Below are positions 36,338 to 42,711 of a stretch of 64,000 nucleotides of DNA, one piece after another. Location: contig NZ_CP110012.1 in assembly GCF_025947365.1 (NCBI RefSeq), forward strand, positions 3,286,001-3,350,000. Reading direction: 5' to 3'. Source of the DNA: Flavobacterium sp. N502540 (lineage in GTDB: Bacteria; Bacteroidota; Bacteroidia; Flavobacteriales; Flavobacteriaceae). Numbering within the stretch: the first letter of the stretch is position 1; every line of letters starts with the position of its first letter. The position numbers were made by a program, and so were the translations under genes. A model generated the notes under the pieces. That model had not been told where the DNA came from. It ran no database searches and worked only from the letters and a program-made list of their open reading frames with translations.

Positions 36338-37201
36338 ATGAGTTTACCATTTTATATAGTTGATGTTTTTGCCGATAAAAAATATACCGGAAATCAGTTA
36401 GCTGTTTTTACGGAAGCGGGGAATCTAAGTACTGAAGAAATGCAGCAGATAGCATGCGAGATTAATTTTGCAGAAAGCACCTTTATAACAAAGCTTGACA
36501 AAGAAAAAAATAAAGCAGAGATCAGAATATTTACCCCTGCTCATGAAATGCAATTTGCGGGACATCCTATAATTGGAACTTCATGGGTTTTAATCAACAA
36601 AATATTTGATAATTCCCCTGAGAATATCACATTAGAAGTTCCTATTGGACCAATTCCGATTCATCAGTCTGAAGATTTAATTTGGTTAAAAGCAGCACAG
36701 CCTAAGTTTTGGGATATTTATGCAAAGGAAGACTTCACCTTATTCAGCAATCTGAAAAAAGAAGATTTCGAGAATCAATTCCCAATTCAGGAAGTAACGA
36801 CCGGAAGTGCTTTTGTGATGGTTGGACTGAGCAATAAAAGAGCATTGGAAAATTTGGTTTTAGATAAAGATAAAGCAGATGAATGGATGAAAAACAATTG
36901 CAAAACAGCTCACAGAGCCTTGTATTTTTATTATCTGGAAGACTCAAAATTGTTTAGCAGAATGTTGTGTATCGAACACAATCAATTGGTTGAAGATGCA
37001 GCAACCGGAAGCGCAAGTACTTGTTTACAGGCTTTTCTTTTAAAATATCATTTACCGCAATTTGAAATGATCAATTATCAGGGAGATTATATCAATCGTC
37101 CGTCTCAAATTTATTTTAAAGGGAAATTGACCGAAAATCAATTTGATATCAAAATAGGAGGGAAAGCTCAGTTTGTTGCAAAAGGAGAGTGGGAAGTTTA
37201 A
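36338..37201 (+). CDS. PhzF-family isomerase/epimerase
   Basis: The 287-aa protein has the PhzF signature near its N-terminus (FYIVDVFADKKYTGNQLAVF), the catalytic-glutamate region EINFAESTFI (about residues 41-50), and FAGHPIIGTSWVL (about 69). The matching half has VEDAATGSASTCLQAFLL (about 219). These dimeric-fold proteins resemble diaminopimelate epimerase; the physiological reaction is unknown except for a few members. Repeats of one family lie on both sides, so it may be a single-gene insertion between the TPR and barrel genes. Confidence 0.9.
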   Translation: MSLPFYIVDVFADKKYTGNQLAVFTEAGNLSTEEMQQIACEINFAESTFITKLDKEKNKAEIRIFTPAHEMQFAGHPIIGTSWVLINKIFDNSPENITLEVPIGPIPIHQSEDLIWLKAAQPKFWDIYAKEDFTLFSNLKKEDFENQFPIQEVTTGSAFVMVGLSNKRALENLVLDKDKADEWMKNNCKTAHRALYFYYLEDSKLFSRMLCIEHNQLVEDAATGSASTCLQAFLLKYHLPQFEMINYQGDYINRPSQIYFKGKLTENQFDIKIGGKAQFVAKGEWEV

Positions 37202-37212
37202 GAAAATAGAGT

Positions 37213-37302
37213 AAAGAGAATAGAATAAAGAAGGTAGAATTATAGAGTAAAAAGAAAATTAAGAAAAGGAGGGAAGTCTGTACTCTTTATTCTATTCTCT
37301 TT
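37213..37302. repeat. Inverted AGAATAGA octamers between PhzF and the barrel gene
   Basis: Perfect 19-base arms: AAAGAGAATAGAATAAAGA at 37213-37231 and its complement at 37284-37302, with a 52-bp loop of more octamers. It may act as the 3' end of PhzF transcripts. Confidence 0.88.
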
Positions 37303-37321
37303 CCTCTCAAAAAAAAGATAT

Positions 37322-39073
37322 ATGAAAATTAATTGCCAGAATAAAATCATCATTTTACTAGTAGTGTTTGTTGTCCAGCTTTCGTTTTCGCAAAAGAAGA
37401 ATGAAACAATCGGTACAGAGACAGTAAACGTAGTAAAGCCCTATTCGCCAACGATTTCAGATGCTTTCAAAGTAAAAGAAACTCCTTCGCTTGACGATAG
37501 CGGAAATCAGCCAAAAGAAACGATAAAGTACAGTATTTTATCTGTTCCTGTCGCCTCTACCTTTACGCCTTCAAAAGGAAAAGCGGAAGGTGTTGAGAAA
37601 TCTAAAAAAGAAAAATTATTTAACAATTATGCTACGCTAGGAGTAGGGAATTACGGAACTTTAAACGCTGAATTATTTGTCAATCAGGATTTAGGAAACA
37701 ACGATTATGTGGCAGGTATGTTTCGTCACCATTCTTCTCAGGGAGGAATTAAAGGAGTAGAATTAAACGATGAGTTTTATGATACAGCATTGAATGTAGG
37801 ATATGGGGTAAACAATCGTGATATGTCATGGAATGTCGATCTGGGTTATCAGAATCAATTGTACAACTGGTACGGTTTACCGGCTGATTTTGGGTCAACT
37901 TTAGCAGGACAAATGCGCGATGATTTAATAAGAGGAATTAATCCAAATCATTCGTATAATACCATTTCTTTAGGTGGTAATGTTGCTTTTACGGAAGGTG
38001 TTTTCAGTAAGATTTCGACAAAGTTTACGCATTTTTCAGATAGTTTTTCGTCATCAGAAAACCGTTTTTATGTAAAACCTTCTTTTAAGGTAGATATAAT
38101 GGACCAGGCCATCAATACCAATATTATTGTAGATCACGTAAGCGGATCTTTCGAACATAATTATGCGTATGATAATACGAAGCCTTTGAAATACAGTCTG
38201 ACTAATTTTGGAATTGAACCAAGTTTTGTAATGTTAGAAAATGATTGGACACTGGAGTTGGGAGCGGGTTTGTTTTATGGTTTGGATTCTGAAAACAGCG
38301 GAAACAAATTTTATATTTATCCAAAAGTAAATGCTTCCTATAAGCTGGTAGGAGATTTGATGATTTTTTATACAGGAGTAAATGGAGGTTTAAATCAAAA
38401 TTCCTATGCTGATTTTGTGACTGAAAATCCGTTTTTATCTCCAACACTTTTAGTGAAACCTACCAATAATCAATATACTGTTTTTGCAGGTTTAAAAGGA
38501 AAGTTGGCCAACAATGTCAGTTACAATCTTACCGGTTCTTATTTAAATGAAAAAGATAAAGCACTATACAGAAGCAACGATTACACAGAAGATTTTTCTA
38601 ATCAAAATTATGGTTTTGGAAACTCTTTTGGAGTGATTTACGATGATATCAGAACCTTCCGTTTTTATGGGGAATTAAAAGCTGATTTTTCTCAAAATGT
38701 TTCTTTCGGAATCAATGGAACCTTCAACAGTTACAAATATGATGGTATAGAAGCATGGAATTTGCCTTCTATGAAATTGAGTTCTAATCTGGATGTAAAT
38801 ATCACGAAACAATGGTATGCGGGACTGAATGTTTTCTTTGTGGGAGAACGAAAAGACATGCAGTCGAATGTAAATTTAGGAACCGATCCGGTGATTACAA
38901 CACTAAAAAGCTATTTTGATGCCAATGCCCATCTGGGTTATAAATACAACGAGCGTTTGACCTGTTTCCTGAAATTGAATAATATAGGGAATCAGGCCTA
39001 TGAAAAATGGCTGAATTATCCGGTACAAGGATTTCAGGTAGTAGTTGGAGCAAACTACAAATTCGATTTCTAG
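37322..39073 (+). CDS. Outer-membrane beta-barrel protein (TonB-receptor-like, no plug)
   Basis: The 583-aa protein has a signal peptide (IIILLVVFVVQLSFSQ). The segment after it (TETVNVVKPYSPTISDAFKVKE) is a linker typical of a flavobacterial barrel family that follows TPR proteins. From about residue 95 on, alternating residues form many amphipathic strands (YATLGVGNYGTLNAELFVN, WNVDLGYQNQLYNWYG), and the C-terminus is VVVGANYKFDF with a final Phe as in barrels. No TonB-receptor plug is visible, so it may be a porin-like partner of the preceding TPR protein. A hairpin terminator follows the stop. Confidence 0.82.
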   Translation: MKINCQNKIIILLVVFVVQLSFSQKKNETIGTETVNVVKPYSPTISDAFKVKETPSLDDSGNQPKETIKYSILSVPVASTFTPSKGKAEGVEKSKKEKLFNNYATLGVGNYGTLNAELFVNQDLGNNDYVAGMFRHHSSQGGIKGVELNDEFYDTALNVGYGVNNRDMSWNVDLGYQNQLYNWYGLPADFGSTLAGQMRDDLIRGINPNHSYNTISLGGNVAFTEGVFSKISTKFTHFSDSFSSSENRFYVKPSFKVDIMDQAINTNIIVDHVSGSFEHNYAYDNTKPLKYSLTNFGIEPSFVMLENDWTLELGAGLFYGLDSENSGNKFYIYPKVNASYKLVGDLMIFYTGVNGGLNQNSYADFVTENPFLSPTLLVKPTNNQYTVFAGLKGKLANNVSYNLTGSYLNEKDKALYRSNDYTEDFSNQNYGFGNSFGVIYDDIRTFRFYGELKADFSQNVSFGINGTFNSYKYDGIEAWNLPSMKLSSNLDVNITKQWYAGLNVFFVGERKDMQSNVNLGTDPVITTLKSYFDANAHLGYKYNERLTCFLKLNNIGNQAYEKWLNYPVQGFQVVVGANYKFDF

Positions 39074-39108
39074 AAAAGGTTCTGGATACAAGGGCATAAA
39101 GTTTTTAA

Positions 39109-39164
39109 GCCACGAATTCACGAATAGTATTAGTTATTTTTGTGAATTCGTGGCTATTTTTTTT
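39109..39164 (+). terminator. GAATTCAC-family hairpin, terminator-like
   Basis: A perfect 13-base stem (GCCACGAATTCAC at 39109-39121 with its complement at 39142-39154) encloses a 20-nt loop and is followed by a T-run (39155-39164). It ends the barrel transcript. The stem sequence is shared with 24353-24420 and, degenerate, with 39889-39922. Confidence 0.85.
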
Positions 39165-39180
39165 GAGACTGTATAAAAAA

Positions 39181-39216
39181 CCTTTGCATCTTTGCATCTC
39201 AGAACCTTAGTGCCTT
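39181..39216. repeat. CCTTTGCA-family octamer sentence upstream of the GNAT gene
   Basis: Units CCTTTGCA, TCTTTGCA, TCTCAGAA, CCTTAGTG lie in register and end 8 bases before the GNAT ATG. It probably lies in the 5' leader. Confidence 0.88.
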
Positions 39217-39223
39217 AAAAAAA

Positions 39224-39754
39224 ATGGAAATTAAACTCAGACAAGAAAATCAAAACGATCACAAAAGTGTTTTTAACCTCATTGAGAAAGCTTTTGAAAA
39301 AGAAGAATATAGTGACCATAGAGAACAGTTTTTGGTTGAAAGATTAAGGAAATCGGATGCTTTTATTCCGGAATTATCTATTGTTGCCGAAGTGGAGAAT
39401 GAAATGGCAGGGCATATTTTATTGACGAAATTAGAAATTAAAAACGATACAGAATCTTTTGAATCTTTGGCATTGGCTCCTGTTTCAGTGTTACCAAAAT
39501 TTCAAGGAAAGGGAATTGGTTCGAAACTTATCGTGCACGCTCATGAAGTCGCGAAAGAATTAGGATATAAATCAGTGATCTTATTAGGACATCCCGATTA
39601 TTATCCGAGATTTGGTTATGAACTTTGTGAAAAATACAATATCGAAATGCCTTTCGATGTTCCGGCAGAAAATTGCATGGTGATTCCTTTAACCGAAAAT
39701 GGATTGTCAGGAGTAAGCGGAAAAGTAGTTTATCCAACGGCTTTCTTTGAATAA
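39224..39754 (+). CDS. GNAT N-acetyltransferase
   Basis: The 176-aa protein has the GNAT fold: LAPVSVLPKFQGKGIGSKLIVHAHEVAKELGYKSVILLGHPDYYPRFGYE (about residues 84-133), including the acetyl-CoA loop QGKGIG and the post-loop helix. This pattern (YPRFGY after a glycine-histidine turn) is seen in YhbS-like acetyltransferases. The substrate is unknown. It lies between two copies of the same 3' sequence and repeat (see 39779-39983), which suggests it was inserted there. Confidence 0.88.
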   Translation: MEIKLRQENQNDHKSVFNLIEKAFEKEEYSDHREQFLVERLRKSDAFIPELSIVAEVENEMAGHILLTKLEIKNDTESFESLALAPVSVLPKFQGKGIGSKLIVHAHEVAKELGYKSVILLGHPDYYPRFGYELCEKYNIEMPFDVPAENCMVIPLTENGLSGVSGKVVYPTAFFE

Positions 39755-39778
39755 AAAATAAAACAAAGAGAAAAAACA

Positions 39779-39983
39779 TTTGCAACTTTGTAACTTAGAA
39801 GCTCAGTATCTTTAGTAGTTGGGGTAAACTATAAGTTTAGTTTTTAGGAAAGATTCGAGAGAGAAAATGGTATAAAGTTTTTTAATCTACGTATTCGTGA
39901 ATATTTTTTTGTGAATTTGTGGCTATCTTTTTTGAGACTGTATAAAACCTTTGCACCTTTGCAACTTAGAACCTCAGTACCTC
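39779..39983. repeat. Decayed second copy of the barrel-gene 3' region
   Basis: This segment contains, in order, the CCTTTGCA octamer sentence (39779-39812), a barrel-gene remnant (39815-39847), a degenerate hairpin (39889-39922, ATTCGTGAA...GTGAATTTGTGGC), the T-run, the phrase TTTGAGACTGTATAAA, and a second octamer sentence (39948-39983). The order from remnant to octamer sentence is the same as at 39041-39216, with many identical bases. Confidence 0.8.
39815..39847 (+). pseudogene. Remnant of an outer-membrane barrel gene C-terminus
   Basis: Read in one frame this gives V-V-G-V-N-Y-K-F-S-F-stop. The intact gene at 39041-39073 ends V-V-G-A-N-Y-K-F-D-F-stop. Eight of ten residues match and the bases differ mainly at synonymous or transition sites, so it is the end of a diverged paralogue or a duplicated end. 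No upstream coding sequence remains; repeat sequence joins directly to it. Confidence 0.75.
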
Positions 39984-40016
39984 CAAAAAAACTCATTTCA
40001 TTAAAAGAGCTGTATA

Positions 40017-40364
40017 ATGACAGAAGTATTTAAAATTCTTGAAACCTATAAAACACAATATAAAAATCCTATTACTCTCGATAAGGGTGAGATTGTAAAA
40101 TTAGGAGAAGAGGAAACAGAAGAAAAGTGGAAAGGGTGGATTTGGGCAGATAACGGAATTAATGGAGGCTGGGTACCCATTCAGATACTTGAAATTTCTG
40201 AGGATAATAAAGAGGCTAAAGTTTTAGAATATTACACTGCAAAAGAGCTCGATGTTGATAAAGACGATGAAATTTTAAAAATTAAAAGTTTAAACGGCTG
40301 GACATGGGCAAGAAAAATTATAAGTAATGATGAAGGATGGATTCCTGATGAAATAATAGGTTAA
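40017..40364 (+). CDS. Tandem SH3-like domain protein
   Basis: The 115-aa protein has no signal peptide. It has two similar halves: DKGEIVKLGEEETEEKWKGW...GGWVPIQIL (residues about 22-59) and DKDDEILKIKSLNGWTWARK...DEGWIPDEII (about 80-114). The conserved W-x-W and GW-x-P endings indicate variant SH3 domains. Such proteins bind peptides or act as small regulators; no function known. It is flanked by octamer sentences of the same family. Confidence 0.75.
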   Translation: MTEVFKILETYKTQYKNPITLDKGEIVKLGEEETEEKWKGWIWADNGINGGWVPIQILEISEDNKEAKVLEYYTAKELDVDKDDEILKIKSLNGWTWARKIISNDEGWIPDEIIG

Positions 40365-40393
40365 GCGTGTTTTTTTTTCATTTCTAATTTTAA

Positions 40394-40420
40394 CCTTTGC
40401 ACCTTTGCAACTCAGAACCT
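40394..40420. repeat. CCTTTGCA-family octamer sentence upstream of the GreA-like gene
   Basis: Units CCTTTGCA twice, then ACTCAGAA and CCT; the array ends 7 bases before the ATG at 40428. Confidence 0.85.
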
Positions 40421-40427
40421 AAAAAAA

Positions 40428-40877
40428 ATGACTTTCAAACAAAAAATACACACACATTACCTGCAAATGGTTCAGGATCGAATTGATGTTTTTAGAGATA
40501 TGATTTCGGCTCTGACCGAAGATTCTAAAAACGATGCAAAGGGGTCTGCCGGAGACAAGCATGAAACCGCTTTGTCTATGATGCATATTGAGCAGGAAAA
40601 ATTAACGAATAAATTGAAAGAAGCAATAACTCAAAAAGCAGTTTTAGACAAAATTGATGCTTCAAAAACAACCGAAAATATCATTTCGGGAAGTTTGGTA
40701 AAAGCCAACGGAATCTTTTTGTATGTAAGTGTGGCACTTCCTAAAATTAATATTGAAGGCACAAATGTTATTGCTCTTTCACCTCAATCTCCTTTAGGCG
40801 CCCATTTAATGGGGAATAAAGTTGAATTTCAGTTTGAGATTAATAAGACGCATTATACTATTGAAAGTGTTGAATAA
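40428..40877 (+). CDS. GreA/GreB C-terminal-like protein
   Basis: The 149-aa protein has an N-terminal helical pair (about residues 1-80, with GDKHETALSMMHIEQEKL) and a C-terminal FKBP-like domain: GSLVKANGIFLYVSVALPKI (about 88-107) and ALSPQSPLGAHLMGNKVEFQF (about 117-137), which match the SP-hG motif of GreA/GreB-type factors (SPLGxxLxGkkxGD). It lacks the full GreA length (about 158 aa) and clear acidic tip, so a role in RNA polymerase rescue is only possible. Databases often label such proteins 3-oxoacyl-ACP synthase, which is unlikely to be right. Confidence 0.75.
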   Translation: MTFKQKIHTHYLQMVQDRIDVFRDMISALTEDSKNDAKGSAGDKHETALSMMHIEQEKLTNKLKEAITQKAVLDKIDASKTTENIISGSLVKANGIFLYVSVALPKINIEGTNVIALSPQSPLGAHLMGNKVEFQFEINKTHYTIESVE

Positions 40878-40890
40878 TAAACGAAGCTTA

Positions 40891-41346
40891 TTATTGCTTT
40901 AATAATGCGATAAGATTTTTATTTAGATTTTTAGTGTCTGAACCTAATATCGAAAAGAATTTTTTATCAAAATTTTCTACAGTTACGATTGCCTTTTTTG
41001 CAATTTCTTTGCCTAAATCAGTAAGTACAACAACTTTTGCTCTGGTATCTGTAGCGTGTTCTTGTCTTTTAATGTATTTTTTTTGTTGTAAAGTTCGAAG
41101 CACTGTAGAAGTTGTCATTGGATCTATTTTTGTGTGTGACGATAGTATAATTTGTGTCACTTCTTGTTTATGAAGAGTAAGCCAGTGTATACTCGCCATA
41201 AGCACAAATTGTGAATGAGTTATTTTGTATTGTTCTAAAGCTTTTTTAATTTCTCGCTGCCATAGATTAGTTACCTGCCACAACAAAAAACCAGAACTAT
41301 CGTCTGGTTTCTCTACACTAAAAGTGTTATCTGTTGATTTAGTCAT
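40891..41346 (-). CDS. MarR-family transcriptional regulator
   Basis: The 151-aa protein shows the MarR winged helix: ILSSHTKIDPMTTSTVLRTLQQKKYIKRQEHATDTRAKVVVLTDLGKEIA at about residues 67-117, including the recognition helix (MTTSTVLRTLQQKK) and the wing with the DTRAK motif. It is the third gene of the SRPBCC-EVE-MarR operon, with 38 bp before it, and probably controls the palindromic operator at 42231-42269. Confidence 0.92.
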   Translation of the reverse strand: MTKSTDNTFSVEKPDDSSGFLLWQVTNLWQREIKKALEQYKITHSQFVLMASIHWLTLHKQEVTQIILSSHTKIDPMTTSTVLRTLQQKKYIKRQEHATDTRAKVVVLTDLGKEIAKKAIVTVENFDKKFFSILGSDTKNLNKNLIALLKQ

Positions 41347-41384
41347 TTTAAGTTTTTTATTTTAAATTTATGAAGATCCTCTCA

Positions 41385-41801
41385 TTATAAAATCATTTTT
41401 GAAGCTATAAAGTTAAAATCATTTTTATTTATTTCAAAGAAACCGTATCGAAATGGATAACCCCAATGTTTTTTGTACGGGATAAATTCAAGATTTTCAA
41501 TTATTGGAAGTATAGAAACTTCATTGCATTTTAAGAATTCTATATTTCTTCTAAATGGCTTGAATTGTTCTGTCATTTGAAAGGAATAAATATGATCATC
41601 AATGACTTTTCCTATAGCAGTAAACATTTGGTACTTTTTATTTTCTTTCATTGTTATCTTAGAAGAATATATTATGATATAATCATCTTGTTTCATTCTT
41701 TTCAAAGGGGCTTCTTTTCCATGACAGACCTGAATGAAATTACCATTAATGGCTAGTTTTACATGTTTTTTTGAAATAGTAGCAATCCAATATCTACTCA
41801 T
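41385..41801 (-). CDS. EVE-domain protein (UPF0310)
   Basis: The 138-aa protein is an EVE domain, a PUA-like fold: MSRYWIATISKKHVKLAINGNFIQVCHG (start), RMKQDDYIIIYSSK (about 35-48) and AIGKVIDDHIYSFQM (about 62-76). EVE domains bind modified bases and are fused to McrB in defence systems, but single EVE proteins are widespread with unknown roles. The ATG at 41801 was chosen over an extended version because MSRYW begins the family. It overlaps the SRPBCC gene by 8 bp. Confidence 0.85.
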   Translation of the reverse strand: MSRYWIATISKKHVKLAINGNFIQVCHGKEAPLKRMKQDDYIIIYSSKITMKENKKYQMFTAIGKVIDDHIYSFQMTEQFKPFRRNIEFLKCNEVSILPIIENLEFIPYKKHWGYPFRYGFFEINKNDFNFIASKMIL

Positions 41802-42222
41802 TGTTGATTTTTTTTGCACTTTCAATTTGATTTTCAATGTCAGTTGGTAAATGCTTAACAATTCCTTTGGCAACTAATTTTACCCACAAAAATGATAAAA
41901 TTCCTTTGACAGTCATCGTAACAGAAATTTTAAGTCCGTCTTCAGTATCCTCATAAGTATGCTCTCCATACATTTTGGCAAGCGGGAAAGTGGTTAAATC
42001 AGTGAATTTTTTGTATTCAACAATTTCAATAAGTTTTATTTTTATTTTAGGTCCCCCTTTTGGTTTAAGAAGAAAATAATTCCCAATTTTAAATTCTCCT
42101 AAAAGTTGAGAATCTTCAACAGTGTCATCCCATTTTTTCCAGTTATTAATATCTGTTGTCAGTTTCCAAATTTGCTCTTTGGTAACTTGTGTTGTAGTTA
42201 TAGAATACGATTTTGTCCACAT
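41794..42222 (-). CDS. SRPBCC (polyketide-cyclase-like) protein
   Basis: The 142-aa protein shows the START-like fold: TTTQVTKEQIWKLTTDINNWKKWDDTVEDSQLLGEFKIG (about residues 9-47), a beta-rich middle, and a C-terminal helix (VKHLPTDIENQIESAKK). Members bind small hydrophobic ligands. It is the first gene of the operon with EVE and MarR, with a -7 box and a palindromic operator just before it. Confidence 0.85.
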   Translation of the reverse strand: MWTKSYSITTTQVTKEQIWKLTTDINNWKKWDDTVEDSQLLGEFKIGNYFLLKPKGGPKIKIKLIEIVEYKKFTDLTTFPLAKMYGEHTYEDTEDGLKISVTMTVKGILSFLWVKLVAKGIVKHLPTDIENQIESAKKINNE

Positions 42223-42230
42223 ATCTTTTG

Positions 42231-42269
42231 TTTTAATAAGTACAAATATAGTAAGTGTACTTATTAAAA
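42231..42269 (-). promoter_or_regulatory. Operator/promoter of the SRPBCC-EVE-MarR operon
   Basis: Perfect 13-base arms TTTTAATAAGTAC (42231-42243) and GTACTTATTAAAA (42257-42269) are separated by 13 bases. The minus-strand -7 box TATATTTG (42243-42250) lies inside the palindrome, 21 bases before the ATG. The overlap predicts direct repression by a dimeric regulator, most likely the MarR of the same operon. Confidence 0.85.
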
Positions 42270-42299
42270 ATGAAATTATTTTCTATTTTTTTTCAGAGT

Positions 42300-42403
42300 T
42301 TTTCATTTCGAGAAACGAGAAATCCCCGCAAGTAACTCCGCAATGTATATTGTCAATTTTTGTCGAGCTTCTCGTGGTGATTTCTCGTTTCTCGAAATGA
42401 AAA
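42300..42403. repeat. MITE/REP-like element with 25-base perfect inverted arms
   Basis: Arms at 42300-42324 and 42379-42403 (starting TTTTCATTTCGAGAAACG) are exactly complementary over 25 bases around a 54-bp middle that is less AT-rich than its surroundings. No target duplication or coding frame was seen. The sequence style resembles mobile palindromic elements spread in flavobacterial genomes. Confidence 0.85.
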
Positions 42404-42711
42404 TATTGAGTAAATAGTAATTTTTGAAAAGTTTTTGCTATTCTTTTTATGAAACTTTTAACGAATTTGAGTAATCTAAAGACTTAATTCAAAGAATTAT
42501 GTTAAAATTTCAATTTTAAAGCGTTTTTTGGTTCCATATTGAAAATTTTAAGTTTGAGGCTTTTTTAAAAGCTGAAATTTTATGTTTTATATGTAAAAAT
42601 GTGTTTTTAGTTTTAAATTGTAATTAAAATAGCTATATGTGTTTTTCAATTATAACTGATATTGCATCTTTGCTTTATCAAAATGAAGTTTAAAAATAAA
42701 AATATAGTGTT
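42404..42711. other. asnB upstream region
   Basis: This AT-rich gap holds no gene. A near-match to the -7 box (CATCTTTG, 42665-42672) lies 39 bases upstream of the asnB ATG. No riboswitch or operator was recognised. Confidence 0.35.

Noticed and set aside
41385..41801. EVE protein as part of a restriction or defence system
   Set aside because: No nuclease or McrB-like gene adjoins it; the operon contains only SRPBCC and MarR. The possibility is kept only as a hypothesis.
41802..41873. Longer EVE protein
   Set aside because: The extension overlaps SRPBCC coding sequence; MSRYW is the family start.
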